Source: Elmis aenea
Lineage: Eukaryota > Arthropoda > Insecta > Coleoptera > Elmidae
Assembly: GCA_947652605.1 (NCBI GenBank)
Contig: OX393577.1
Coordinates: forward strand, 29,453,466-29,517,465
Direction: 5' to 3'
Length of the DNA stretch: 64,000 bases
The position numbers and the translations under genes are program-made. The notes beneath the pieces are model-generated. The model saw nothing but the letters and a program-made list of their open reading frames with translations, made no database searches and was not told the origin of the DNA. This document shows, one piece after another, positions 45,831 through 57,296 of the stretch. The first letter of the stretch is position 1. The number at the start of each line of letters is the position of its first letter.

Positions 45831-46313
45831 GCCTACATGTTAGTTCAACAACAAAAAGGGCAGCCCATAAATTGCTTTTGTTTACAAAGTTTTTGCCCCC
45901 TAATGAAGTCGCTTTTATAAATACATAACTTATTTTGATTATTATCCGCGACAATTTTCAATTTTTTCACCCATAAAATAATCCTAGTTTCGGGTTATAA
46001 AAAGAGCAAAAAAATCGAGAAATATTTTAGAAGCTAAAAAATTGGACTTTATTATTAATTGGTAAGTAAATTTATAACAGACGTCAGAAAATTTAAAAAA
46101 AAGTGATTTAACATTGTATGTATTTATAATTTAATGCTACTAGTGTTCTGAAATAAAATAAATTAATAATGTTTGAATTGAGTGCACTCTAAGAGAAACA
46201 GAACAAAACCTATTATGTGTAATGAAATATTTTTGACAAGGGGACACTAAACGATATGATGAAGTATTTAAACGATCAAACGATTTTTGTATACGTGTTT
46301 TATATTCTTTGTC
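45831..46313. other. No supported gene
   Basis: Nothing recognised before the direct repeat at 46314. Confidence 0.3.
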
Positions 46314-46535
46314 CATTAATACCACAACAATTACCAACTAAAGACAAATGTAACAGACATTCTCAATCACTAGGTATTTTTCCAGTAAAGCTTTTTAATA
46401 TTAAACCTAATTTTATATAGTTACACCACGTAAAGCAACTAAACACCAATAATTTCAGCCACAAAAATCTTGTCGTAAAGGAAAAATTATCGTCACCAAA
46501 CGTACGTGCTTGTGAAAAGATGAGCAAGCTTAAAA
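46314..46535. repeat. 222-bp direct repeat, left copy
   Basis: Matches 46945-47166 with only two differences seen (AAATTATCG/AAAGTATCG and CAAGCTT/CAAGTTT). The two copies border a 409-bp insert exactly. Confidence 0.9.
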
Positions 46536-46946
46536 TACCTAAGAATAAAATAAAATAAAAATTTTAACGCAAGTTATTTTTTTAACATTACTGTAAAGCA
46601 GTGGCGTAGCGAGAGTAATAGGCGCCCGAGGCATATTTTTTTTGCGCCCCCCCCCCCTCGTCTGTATTTTTATTGTAGTTTTTGAGTTTCAAATAAAATA
46701 AAGTTGTGTTATTTATTCAAATGCACTGCAATGAAAATAAGAACAAATTTTAAAATAATAATGGCACATTAGTTTTCTGGCTTTAAATACGTGAAATAAA
46801 CGCAAAAATATTTTGTCTTCGCGGCGCCCCCCAAAACTGGCGCCCGGGGCATCGATACCCCCCTTACTCCCCGTCGCTGCGCCCCTGCTGTAAAAAGCAA
46901 CTTCCAGGGATCATTAATAATTTTATTAATTATACATGTACTTACA
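46533..46946. mobile_element. Duplicated insertion unit, copy 1
   Basis: About 414 bp shared with 49353-49767 at roughly 98% by eye. It starts AAATACCTAAGAATAAAA and ends TACATGTACTTACA. Both copies contain the same hAT MITE at the same place, so the MITE entered before the unit was copied. Without the MITE the unit is about 120 bp and of unknown family. Confidence 0.75.
46599..46887. mobile_element. hAT-type MITE CAGTGGCGTAGCGAG, copy 1
   Basis: The ends are CAGTGGCGTAGCGAG and CGTCGCTGCGCCCCTG. The TSD is CTGTAAAG/CTGTAAAA (46591-46598 and 46888-46895, 7 of 8). C-runs lie near both ends. Non-coding. Confidence 0.85.
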
Positions 46947-47166
46947 TTAATACCACAACAATTACCAACTAAAGACAAATGTAACAGACATTCTCAATCA
47001 CTAGGTATTTTTCCAGTAAAGCTTTTTAATATTAAACCTAATTTTATATAGTTACACCACGTAAAGCAACTAAACACCAATAATTTCAGCCACAAAAATC
47101 TTGTCGTAAAGGAAAAAGTATCGTCACCAAACGTACGTGCTTGTGAAAAGATGAGCAAGTTTAAAA
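46945..47166. repeat. 222-bp direct repeat, right copy
   Basis: Second copy of 46314-46535. It starts CATTAATACCACAAC and ends GTTTAAAA. Confidence 0.9.
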
Positions 47167-48084
47167 ATTTTAAGTCTTTTTAAATTTTTTAGTATGATAA
47201 ATATTTAAAGTAAGCCTATCGTCATAACTTTTTACAACAGTAAAATGTAGATATTGAGACTGAGTATAACCGCTTTTCCTAATCCTACCTGTGTAAGGAC
47301 AAGGATAAGAAGGCTGTGTTACGTAGGTGACAGGTAAATTTAGATTATCTAGTCTCTTGGGAAGGGAAATCCGAAACAGCAGCAAATTTCACGGAAGGGA
47401 TTAAATAATATGTCTTGTGTTTAACATGACAAGAACACCGTCTAATTCTTAATATAAAAGCAATACAGGGAAACATTCGCTAAGAATATTTTCTTTTGTT
47501 TGCCAACAGTTGAAATTAAACGAAATTTCTAGAATATACTATGGTTGTTTCACGTTACTAAAAAGATCATGGACTTTGCAGATCAGAACGATTAAGTAAC
47601 TATAATTACTTGTACATTCGCAACTGCAAGTAACCTTACAAAATTATTCCATTAACCAAATATTTACTAAAAACATCTGCAGTCTACAAAATAATAAGGT
47701 TGTCTTGTACAAAGCAACCGCATAACTTTACAAAATTATATTAATTAGTAAATTAGGTTTTAACCATCGAATAAACTAGGTTCACCGTGTATATTTAGCT
47801 TTTAGCCTGTTGGTAACGGATTTATCAAAGTAAATTATTTTCAGAATGGGTTAAACGTATATTACCGCCAGTAAAAGTTTGGAACCCGTTCAATTTTTTT
47901 ATTATGTACATTAATCAGCAAGTATTTTTACAGAAATGGTACAAAAAAACCTATATTATTAAATAAATATTCAAAAAAACATATTTAAATGTAAATTATT
48001 AGTGGGCGTTGAAGATGAATTCTTCGCATTGTATAAAGATGCCGTATTGATTACAGGTTACAAAATAGTATATTAGGTACATAA
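47167..48084. other. AT-rich, nothing supported
   Basis: A 71-codon minus frame at 47170-47385 has no recognisable domain. No repeat ends. Confidence 0.3.
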
Positions 48085-48492
48085 TAAGAGTTGTAAGAAG
48101 CCTATTACGCACGAGTGGAAAAGTTGCGCACGGAGCCGCGTAGCGGCGAGTGCGTATTTCCATGGGTGCGTAATAGCTTTACAACTTGTGTTATGTAGCT
48201 TATTTTTTCTACGATCACATAATACCTACGATTTTAACGGCTTTTTGGCTAATATACACATGTAATTATGTTGTCTCGTCAATTTTGACGTAAGCCTACT
48301 TTGGCATTTCTAGAAAAGTGTGCGTTTTGCTTACCGTGAGTTATAACTCATTTACTAGGCATGCAGGAAGTGTTTGACGTGAGTCTACTTTGATCATTTC
48401 TTTTAAAAAACTGTGCGTTTTGCTTGCCGTGCGTAAGGACCCACTAACTATGCATGCAGTCTGTGAGCTATTTAGTGGTTGTAGAAAATAAA
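48085..48492. repeat. Foldback element with GC-rich centre and tandem duplication
   Basis: Left arm AATAAGAGTTGTAAG...CTATTACGCACGAG and right arm GGGTGCGTAATAGC...TTACAACTTGTG flank a GCCGCGTAGCGGC hairpin centre at about 48140. Then come two tandem units of about 102 bp, starting GACGTAAGCCTACTTTG (about 48288) and GACGTGAGTCTACTTTG (about 48379), each with TGTGCGTTTTGCTT and GCATGCAG. The block closes with GTAGAAAATAA, inverse to TTATTTTTTCTAC at about 48200. Confidence 0.6.
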
Positions 48493-49161
48493 CATTTAAC
48501 AATTAACATACACCACTGGGCATTTTTTTAAGCTAGATTCTTGTTTTTAGGAAACCCAAATAGTTTGAGGAGTGGCCCTGTGTTTTATCTTAGGAAATAC
48601 TTATCACAAGCACATACAAATTTGTCCAAAATGTCATCTTACTAAAATAATTAATCTTCTGAGAACTAAAAAAAAAAAAAAACGAGATGAAGTTTTAACG
48701 GACTAAACACAATTAACAACGGATCGCAATTTATTCGAACCACTAATTTCCAAGCACTATTTAACTTTGTTTCTGAAAGTTAGTTGTACTTAAACCTATT
48801 TTAAACTAAATTATGTACAGTGCCTTTGCCAATCTATGCTTAACAGAAAATTAAATTAAACAGAGGAAAATTCATATTGTTTCTTAAAAGTTGATGTTGA
48901 GTCAGGAAATCTTGGAAAACATTGGTTCATATTACAATACGATAAAACCAAGAGCGCTAGGGGAATTGTTTTTGAAATTATAACTTTACTAATGACTTAG
49001 CTGTACTCGCAAGGAACATTTTATTGGCTTACTTAAGAACTTTGGCAATAAATTTATTATTGTAGCATAAAATAAGAGTTATGAGACCTTAGTTCTACTT
49101 CTTAATAATAATAATGTTCTTAGTGAAAAATGATTTAAATGCACTTTGTTTTTTGTTCCAG
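48493..49161. other. No supported gene; putative intron
   Basis: AT-rich, no domains. If the exon at 49162 is real, this stretch is intron. Confidence 0.3.
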
Positions 49162-49223
49162 GAGTGTCTCATCTCTCCAAGATATCTGACGATACTAGTG
49201 GAGAATTGATAATCATAGATCAG
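49162..49223 (+). CDS. Candidate internal exon of an unidentified host gene
   Basis: A strong T-rich tract ending TTTTTTGTTCCAG precedes 62 bases that are followed by GTAATT. In the frame leaving two bases at the left, all 20 codons are open and read VSHLSKISDDTSGELIII plus DQ. The composition is clearly less AT-rich than the flanks. The exon would follow a phase-1 intron and end in phase 0. I do not recognise the protein. It would imply that much of this window is intronic DNA of a plus-strand gene with very long introns, but one exon is weak evidence. Confidence 0.45.
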
Positions 49224-49352
49224 GTAATTACTATAAATACAAGTAATCGAAAATTCACGAATTAATAATAGACGGTTAAACTAACTTTTTTTATTGATTG
49301 CCCTTGCAAAAACTTCAATTATATAAAATTCTAAACTTCCAAAAATGAATTC

Positions 49353-49767
49353 AAATACCTAAGAATAAAATAAAATAAAATTTTTAACGCAAGTTATTTT
49401 TTTAACATTACTGTAAAGCAGTGGCGTAGCGAGAGTAATAGGCGCCCGGGGCATATTTTTTTTGCGCCCCCCCCCCTCGTCTTTATTTTTATTGTAGTTT
49501 TTGAGTTTCAAATAAAATAAAGTTGTGTTATTTATTCAAATGCACTGCAATGAAAATAAGAACAAATTTTAAAATAATAATGGCACATTAGTTTTCTGGC
49601 TTTAAATACGTGAAATAAACGCAAAAATATTTTGTCTTCGCGGCGCCCCCCCAAAACTGGCGCCCGGGGCATCGATACCCCCCTTACCCCCCCGTCGCTG
49701 CGCCCCTGCTGTAAAAAGCAACTTCCAGGGATCATTAATAATTTTATTAATTATACATGTACTTACA
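49353..49767. mobile_element. Duplicated insertion unit, copy 2
   Basis: Second copy of 46533-46946. Here it is not flanked by long direct repeats. Differences from copy 1 are mainly lengths of C-runs and a few substitutions. Confidence 0.75.
49419..49708. mobile_element. hAT-type MITE CAGTGGCGTAGCGAG, copy 2
   Basis: Same ends and same neighbouring CTGTAAAG/CTGTAAAA duplication as copy 1. Confidence 0.85.
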
Positions 49768-50046
49768 GGTGTAATTTAAAAAATATATAAACTTGAAGGT
49801 TAACCGTACTTTTTTGGCATTCACTCGCTCCTGTTTTTACTAGGGGTATGTTAAATTTATTGAGAATTAAAAAAATTAGAAGGTTATGAAAAACAAAATC
49901 AGCACCATTATATTATTTCGTTCTTTACCTGCCATTTAAACTTTAATTACCAAAGTCAAATTCGTTCTAACCTAGTTTAATGATTTCTTAAAATAATTAA
50001 AGTCGTGAAAAAAATTATGAAGATATTCCGAGAGCATTGCCGAATT

Positions 50047-51200
50047 ATGATTTATTACGATTTGAAAAGGAGTTTAAGCGCTTATGATTGCAAAAGAGTT
50101 TAGGTTTAGATTTTAGTGACAAAGCGCCCTCCTTGGTTACAATTTAATGCTGGTATAAAAAATTTGAACTTGAAAGGAGTTCTTTTTAGCTTTAAAAAAA
50201 GACGCAGGACGTTCTTTTACGGCTGTTACCGAAAAACACTTTGCCGCTATTAAAAATATAATTAATTATGACAATAAAGCCACCTACGCGGTTATATAGC
50301 ATCGACTTGAGATTGGATCCTCAGTTGTCGGAACAATTCTTAGTCGTTTTTGCAGCATCAGTTCTCTGAGCTCCATAAGCAGAGCATGTAAAACTTTGCC
50401 ATGAATCATCATCTTCAATGGTGATGGGCTACGAAACGCACACACTCACAGTTCACAGTCCCTTTTTTAATGTACTTACCGCCAAAAAAGTCATGTATAG
50501 ATTCACGAATATGGGCAAACTTCGACAAGGAGCACAGCAAGCAATGAAAAAAGGGTCCATTTCTATTTCGTTAAAGCCAGTAGTGTCTATTGTCACTGTT
50601 TGTCAACCAGCTGTTATGGTTGTGTTGTATTACCTTCATTTTTATTACTTATTTACCTACTTTAACCTGACCCTCCTTTACTGATTAAATAAATAACGGC
50701 CACGTTAAAAGTCGCTTAAAGTATTTTTTTCAAGAAAACAAAAATGGTATTTGTGATTCACGAAATAGAAAAGTAACGAAAAAAGTGATTTATGTAATTT
50801 ACTTCAGGAGACGCGCCTGGTCAATACAATTAAGCTAAATGCGCAGAAGAAACTTTTAGTGAAATGGTACACAATAACATGTTTTTCTGAAGTATTCAGT
50901 ACAGTTACAGAGAGAGGATTACACAAAAATGCATCTGCTCATATGACACCACCAGCTCTCCAGTTTTTTGCTGTAAAAAAAGATAAAAGTAATTAGGTAA
51001 TTGAACATCTACCGGACTTACCTGACCTAGCACTGCGTGACTTTTGCTTGTATTTTGGACTTCATACAAATTGCGGTGTAGAAGGTTTTTTTTTCTGGAA
51101 GAGGTGATTGATACTGACGTTCACGATTCTGCAGGTGATCCGAAAAAAGATTGGTGGGGAACCTTTAAGGAGTGAAAAATGAGAATGATGTATTGTAATT
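50047..51200 (+). pseudogene. Second mariner transposase pseudogene
   Basis: The N-terminal part follows mariner helix-turn-helix sequence through frameshifts: YYDLKRSLSAYDCKR, APSLVTI, WYKKFE, then FTAVTEKHFAAIKNII and ATYAVI, and EIGSSVVGTIL (about 50050-50355). The C-terminal catalytic part appears at about 50925-51180: LHKNASAHM, then ALQFFA, VIEHLPDLPDLALRDFCLY. The second catalytic aspartate (family HDNASAH) is replaced by K, while PDLAxRD keeps the third. The roughly 500 bases between do not translate into recognisable mariner, so that part is replaced or decayed. It differs enough from the copy at 33865 to be another lineage. Confidence 0.72.
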
Positions 51201-54200
51201 ATTGCTTAAGCTTAAGGGAATCATTTGTATTAACCTATAATAAAAAGTTTTTTTAGTTAAAACAGTTTCATTCTTTTACAACTTCGATGGCAATTAAAAG
51301 GTATCTAGTATAAAACAAAGTAAGTGGTTTGTCATTTGACACCTTTTTATCAAAAAACAAACCATTATTCAGCTTTATCTCCGCTGTTTGCACAATTGTC
51401 GATTAACTTTTAATTATCCTAAAGCACCAAGTAAGTGACGTCAAGACAGTAAAATTCCACATTTAAATGAAACTTCGCTTTGCATTTAAATGAAACGAAA
51501 ATAAGAATATGTTACTACTAATTACGATTGCATCATACAATAGGATTACGTCATTATCTAGTCAAATGAGGGTTTTAAACGAATTTTTTTTTTACTGACT
51601 ATCCCTAAAAAATTAATAAATTGCTTAAATGTATACAATCTGGGTGTTTACAGCCATTGGGTTGATTTTTTTGTCTTTTACATAGGTACGTAAAGTTAGC
51701 CCCTTACTTTAAAAAATAAACCATAGGTTTAACCGCGTTTGTACCGAATTATACCGTAAAAAGTTTTATATGTACATTTTATTACTTATAGCGAATTTAA
51801 ACTGAGAGGGGCTAACTTCACGACAATATTATATTATTTAGATGACAATCATTTGTACCGGATTGTACCACAAAAATTTCGTTTGTATCATTTACGAGTA
51901 TCTATCAATGATTATGAATAATTTAAAAACCTAGCGCCCAGTGAGGTAAGCTTGGTTAACGATTTTACGAGAATCCAATTCGGTATTATTTAGCAATTTT
52001 TTTTTAAATACTTTTTTTAATTTCTTACAACTGGGCCATCCGACTGCCATCAAGCAAAATTGGTCAATAGGAAAAAAAATACAAGAGTGGCTAGCGGCTA
52101 CCCTTTGTCGCCCTCTCCTATATATACACGTGACGGGCGTTTTAGCGTTGTCGCCGCGTAAACTTCAAAATGATCTACACCCTTCAATTCTACCCAATAT
52201 GAACATAAATAAACCATGGTAACCACCCAAATGAATCGTTTTATATTGGAATATTTGATGGTTCATGTTTACTTATTTCATTTTTTACTCAAAAAAACTA
52301 AAGAATAAAAAAAAATTCTAAATAAAACAAAGTTTCAAAAAACGTTTTTTTATTGCAAAATTTCAACCCACCAAAAAGTTCTGATAAAAAACCAACAGGG
52401 GTCATACTTTTCAGCCCCCTGTGAAGGTGGGAGATGATTGAAAATATTACTAACAATAGTAACAATAAGGAAAACCTTTTAATAAGTATAAATTATCTTT
52501 TTAATATCATTCTCCTACATTTATCCAAATTTGAGAAATAAAATAAAAACCTAATTATACGCTCCCCTTTAGGGGGGTCTAGCTCCGAAAGGAAACGTCT
52601 AAGAAAACATTTTTATATGAGAGAAGGAATCACCTCCCAAATTTTTTCGCAATATTTAAGAAACCCCCTGTATTTTAAAATAATAATAACACATCTATTT
52701 CTTATTATTACATGATTAAATTCTTAAAATGTGTTCTCGTGCCCCCAGTAAAACTGTACATCTGTGGCAAGCAGTAGGGTACAGTAGAATCGCTTGTAGT
52801 TCTGCAACCAGTGACAAGCCGATGTGCAGAACTCATTGTCAGTCTCGCACCATTGTTTAAGAACCACTGATTTAGTAAGTAACCGAGTCTCACTTAGACT
52901 TTGTTTTTTGAATTAACTGTAATTATTGATACATTATACAAACGAAATTTTTTTGCGGTACCTACAAGGACGTTTAATGACTAATAATTATTTGCGTGTT
53001 ATTATTTTACAACTTCCGTTAAGTTAGACCTACCAATTTATATTAGCTGTAACTACTTAATTAACAAGAACGGTACAGACGAAAATGTTTACGGTATAAT
53101 CTGTTACAAACTCGGTACAAACTTTGGTATTTTTTTTGCTTTTTTTTGTGGGATGAGCTAAGTTCAAAAACCTCTTCGCAAGCAATTTTTTGTCTTTCAT
53201 GCACACGGTTTAAAACTAGCTTGTTATAAAGCACAAAAAGTAAATGCTCTCACGGAATACGAACATTGATAGAAATACACAAACTGGATTAAACATTTAA
53301 TGCACAAGTTTGTTATTGTTTAATTTACTACAAAAACAAATCGTTTTGTAGAAAACTTAAGTAAAGCGACCACTGTTTAGATCTAGATTAACTGACGCTG
53401 CATAATAATTATTCGTTTATGTCTTACTTCCCTGTTTTCTAATTTATTTAAGTATTTATACCAGTCTACAAATTAAAATTAAAGTTCATTAACGTATTGT
53501 AAAGTGTAACTACGTCAGCGTCATTATTTAATAAATCAAATCAATCAAATAAGTTACTAACTTATTATCAAAGTTTGGTGATAGAGGTTAAAATTTAAAA
53601 CGACTTTTAATCTATTGTTCAAAAATATATTTGTTATTTATAACTTTGTTATTTTGTATGAGCATCTAATTTAAAGTTATAATAAATTCTATGAAAATAG
53701 GGTGTTATTTATTAGAGCAAAAATTGGAATTGCACGAGTAGTATCACTTTATTGTCGTTTTATCGATTGAGTAATTTGTTTGTTATTATCGCATTCTTTA
53801 CTTCGTTAATCACTTTTATATTGAGATCGCTAATCACTTTTATGTTGAGATCGCTGGAGCAATTAAAAATTAATCGGATTAATTAAGTTCTCGTAGATTC
53901 TTTCTTGTAATTAAAAGTTTATTAACTCAATTAGAGATGTTGTAACGAGTTTTGATAAAAATTACATTACATGCGTCAATTATTTACATAACAGGTTACA
54001 AATTTTGTTACCTAAACTTAAAAATTCCATACATCGTTTAGTAGCCAACACAAAACAACACAATAACACATATTTTATGATTATCATCATAAGGTTTTGT
54101 ACATGTGTTGTGCGAATAGCCCTCCCTAGGCTTTTTAAAGAAAAACGATATTTAATTTTTATAAAATGAAAATAATACCGAAATTGCCTTTAATGCGCTT

Positions 54201-54312
54201 TCTTTGGTGCAGACTCTGTAGACTTTGTTGATATCAGTCGCTTCTTTTGTTATATTATACATTAATTATATTATAAAATATTACTTATAATAACCAAGTT
54301 TGTCTCCAATAA
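51201..54312. other. AT-rich, no gene; small repeat traces
   Basis: About 52130-52170 contains a TATATATACACGTG sequence in a GC-richer stretch, promoter-like but with no gene behind it. CCCCCTGTATTTT at about 52663 may be a lone element end. A 24-bp tandem pair (CTAATCACTTTTAT, TTGAGATCG) lies at about 53806-53853. No domains were found. Confidence 0.35.
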
Positions 54313-54375
54313 CAGTGGAACCTCCAACGGTTCGACTTTCAAGTTGTTCACATTTCGAGTTTTATTTTCCCGTTA
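54313..54375 (+). mobile_element. pogo/Tigger-like transposon end
   Basis: CAGTGGAACCTCCAACGG followed by GTTCGAC and CAAGTTGTTC resembles pogo/Tigger-type left ends. No matching right end was seen. Confidence 0.35.
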
Positions 54376-54589
54376 GAAATAATGTAAATTGAATAAATCT
54401 GTTCCAGATCCCCAAAATTTTAAGTGCACATTTCAAAAGATCAAATTGGTAAATATTGATGATAGTATGTAGATTTAATTTTCTCCTCTAGTAATTTTCT
54501 CTGGTGCCATAATAAATGGGTATTATTAAAGAAAATATAAAATAACTGGGCTTTAAAACTGAAAACATTAAAGGGTGGAAAAATGCAAA

Positions 54590-54805
54590 CATTTACGAGT
54601 CATTTTTGTAAACTAGAAAATAGCGACGAGGAAATCAACAATCACATAAAGAAGGGCAGGAATCTAATAAAATCGCTGAATTCGATACTATGAAAAAAAA
54701 AATTGGAAAAGAAACGAAGAAAAAGATGTACAAAAGTATTATACACCTGTAACCATATACGGCGCAGAAGTGTGGGATTTAAATAATAACAATATAAGAA
54801 AATTG
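54590..54805 (+). pseudogene. LINE reverse-transcriptase C-terminal fragment
   Basis: Across frameshifts the plus strand reads TFTSHFCKLENSDEEIN, HIKKGRNLIKSLNSI, KIGKETKKKMYKSII and TIYGAEVWDLN. This is the order of the segment that follows the catalytic core in insect LINE ORF2 proteins (family: isrrI..gr.a...lnsilw...is..tK..iy.siv...l.YG.E.W). No catalytic residues lie in this piece. It ends where the composite element at 54818 begins. Confidence 0.72.
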
Positions 54806-55951
54806 TTTCCATTTAACTGTCAAACCCGTAAATATACGTTGTGCAATAACATGTTGCTATTGTCTAACCCGTAAATATACGTTATTCTGTCCCTCAGAAT
54901 TAAAAATTCCGGTAGATGCGCCGGGTTAAAAATTAAGCTAATTGTAAGACAAATTATTTATTATCTCTGTTATTAGGGGAGTTACAAAAAAGTTTTCTTC
55001 ACAAAAGTTGTTGGAAGTCGTTAGCTATACAGGGTGAGTCATTAGTGCGGAATCGGTCGATTGTGGTTTGAGATAAAAAGTTGATTCAAACGCTACTTCA
55101 TACAGTTTTTTCTTCCGAACACGATAAAAATATTTTCATATATACAGGGCGAGTCACCTCTCTGGAACTAATAGCAACTTTTAAATTTCAAATACAACAC
55201 CACATTTTTTATTTAATATTTTTGAACACCTTTATTTTAGCTTTGCAGGTTTTTATTCAGCATTGTCAAAAAAAAAATTTAAATTTTTTAAGGTTTCAAG
55301 TCCTGAAGTTATTTTTTGAAGTACAGGGTGGGCAAATTTCGATGTTTTAATAGAAAATCTCGGTAACTATAGGAGGTATCAAAAAACGGACCGCGCATCC
55401 TCGATCTTTGTTTTCGAGGAAAAGTTAATGGTGAAAACTAAAATTGGTTATCGTCTTTTGTTTTCGAGTTATCGCCGATGACTCGATTTTTCGACTTTTC
55501 GTTTGATAACTACATCTCACTTGTTTATAAAAATAAACAAAAATAGTTTTGACGTTCTAGAGGCACTTTTTTAATAAAAATGCAGTGGCGTCGACAATTT
55601 TTCAAAAAAAAATCGATATTCGAGTTGTAACATAAAATTGTATTTTTTTAAACGGTACCCACAGTTGGCTGACTTACTTAAATTTCTTATTTTTTTGTCA
55701 TTTCAAATATATAAGGGTTGATGTAGTTATTTTCAATAATATGTAAGTTGTGAAAGTTTTTTAGTTTTTGTTTTTAAGAAAGTTGTAGTAGGCAAGTAGG
55801 CTGTCGAAACAAAAACAAAACAAGGTGTAAAGCCTTTTAAAACTCATTTGTTACAAGTTACGAAGGTTTTGTAATTTGTTGTTCTCATAAACATTATAAA
55901 TATTTGAACATAAGATAAACTAAATTACTGCAGATTCCGACTATATCATTG

Positions 55952-56172
55952 TTTTTAAGAACGCTGTGGTTGTTCATATTCATAAACATTCGCATGAAAC
56001 GTCATGTTGACAGACGTCATTTTGACAGACGTCATTAACAAAAATGATGTTAGGTGTTAGGTAGAACGCCTGGAGCGGCATTTTAAACTTTTTATACCCA
56101 CGTATACACAAACACATATAAGGACATAAATATAATATTTATGGCGAAAGTCATTTGGTGGCCACACCAGTT
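55952..56172. repeat. Dispersed repeat R2, copy B
   Basis: Homologous to 32757-33022, with a shorter internal minisatellite and small length changes near 56095-56140. Confidence 0.8.
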
Positions 56173-56300
56173 TATTTGTTAAGTATGTCCTATGCCCAAA
56201 ACTCATGCTTTTCGAGATATTCGACATTTTTTCTATTAATGGTTATTGAAGTAAATAGAGTGCTGTGGAAATCTAAAAAACTGACTTTTCACTTCACTAA

Positions 56301-56526
56301 TGGGTAGTTCACACGGTGACATTTGATGTCGCGACATCAAATATCACCGTGTGATCTACCCAAGTATAGTAGGCTTACGGCAAATGCCGAACTGTCAATA
56401 TCGATGTCGCGACATCACAGCACTAGCGTCGTGACATCGTGGCATCGTGGCATCGCGACATCAGGCTGTTCACCCGGTGACATTTGATGTCGCAACATCA
56501 AATGTCATCGTGTGAACTACACTTAA
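56301..56526. mobile_element. MITE whose two ends are each palindromes
   Basis: Left end 56301-56362 is a hairpin by itself, with centre TTTGATGTCGCGACATCAAA and closing TGGGTAGTTCACACGG/CACCGTGTGATCTACCCA. Right end about 56466-56520 is a second hairpin with the same centre (one change) and TTCACCCGGTGACATTT/AAATGTCATCGTGTGAAC. The middle has more GATGTCGCGACATC and GTGGCATC words. It interrupts the CAGGGTGAGTCA copy next to TTCACTTCACTA. Confidence 0.75.
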
Positions 56527-56557
56527 CGTCATTTATTTCTTGTATTATTGCATTTTC

Positions 56558-56623
56558 ACTATAAATTTTACTTTACAAGGCCAAATTGATATGGTTTATT
56601 CACCATTTTGTGTATTTAATTAC
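56558..56623 (+). pseudogene. DUF4817 N-terminal fragment, second copy
   Basis: The plus strand reads INFTLQGQIDMVYS then leaves the family pattern and stops. It corresponds to the fragment at 39828-39929, with E to G at one position. Confidence 0.55.
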
Positions 56624-56985
56624 TAAAAATAGGTAGATACTTAGCCTTGTGGATTCACTTATCGCATAGACAATAAATAAATTGGCAACAACAAAGTTGC
56701 ATATTGATTCTCGAAAACTGTATACTCCACGCATACTCTGTACATTTAAAAATAATTGTAGGTTATATAGCTAATAAATTACAACTTTTGTGAAAAAAAA
56801 ACTTTTTTGTAACTCCCCTAATAACAGAGATAATAAATAATTTGTTTGAAAATTAGCTTAATTTTTAACCCGACGCATCCACCAGAATTTTTAATTATGA
56901 GGGGCAGAATAACGTATATTTACGGGTTTGACAATAGCAACATGTTATTGCACAACATATATTTAAGGGTTTGACAGTAAAAGGG

Positions 56986-57296
56986 TTTTAAAGGAAACAG
57001 TTTTAAAACTTTGTCTTCAATTTTATTTTTTTTATGCAAGATTCCTATTGCACCTCCCCCTTGATTGCTCATGTGTTACCATTGTACATTATTTACATTA
57101 AGTAATATAACTGTATTTTCAAAAATTGCTTTTTAAAAACAAAACAAACAAAAAAAAACGACACGGACGGCCTGTGCATACAAAAATTCCGCGACAGTGA
57201 AAGGGTTTTAGGACAAGCTGTGGAAAATCAAGATTGGACCGAGTAGGAATGAGACCATAAGAGAAAACATGAATATTAATATAACTATATCAGATG
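56986..57296. other. No supported gene
   Basis: Nothing recognised. Confidence 0.3.

Larger units (their letters stand above)
55030..56700. mobile_element. Broken copy of the concentric CAGGGTGAGTCA element
   Basis: 55030-55320 matches 38856-39180 (both stacked ends: CAGGGTGAGTCATTAG and CAGGGCGAGTCACC). 56173-56298 and 56520-56700 match about 39396-39620. Only one arm is represented, so this copy is not palindromic. Other elements fill 55322-56172 and 56301-56526. Confidence 0.75.
54818..56975. mobile_element. Composite element with about 190-bp inverted ends
   Basis: Outer inverted repeats at about 54818-55010 and 56785-56975 share CTGTCAAACCC, GCAATAACATGTTGCTATTG, CGTAAATATACGTTATTCTG and CTCTGTTATTAGGGGAGTTAC. 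Between them lie a broken relative of the 38856-40645 elements (55030-55320 and 56173-56700), another CAGGGTG terminus (CAGGGTGGGCAAATTTCG at about 55323), repeat R2 (55952-56172) and a palindromic MITE (56301-56526). It is a nest of at least four families. Confidence 0.75.
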
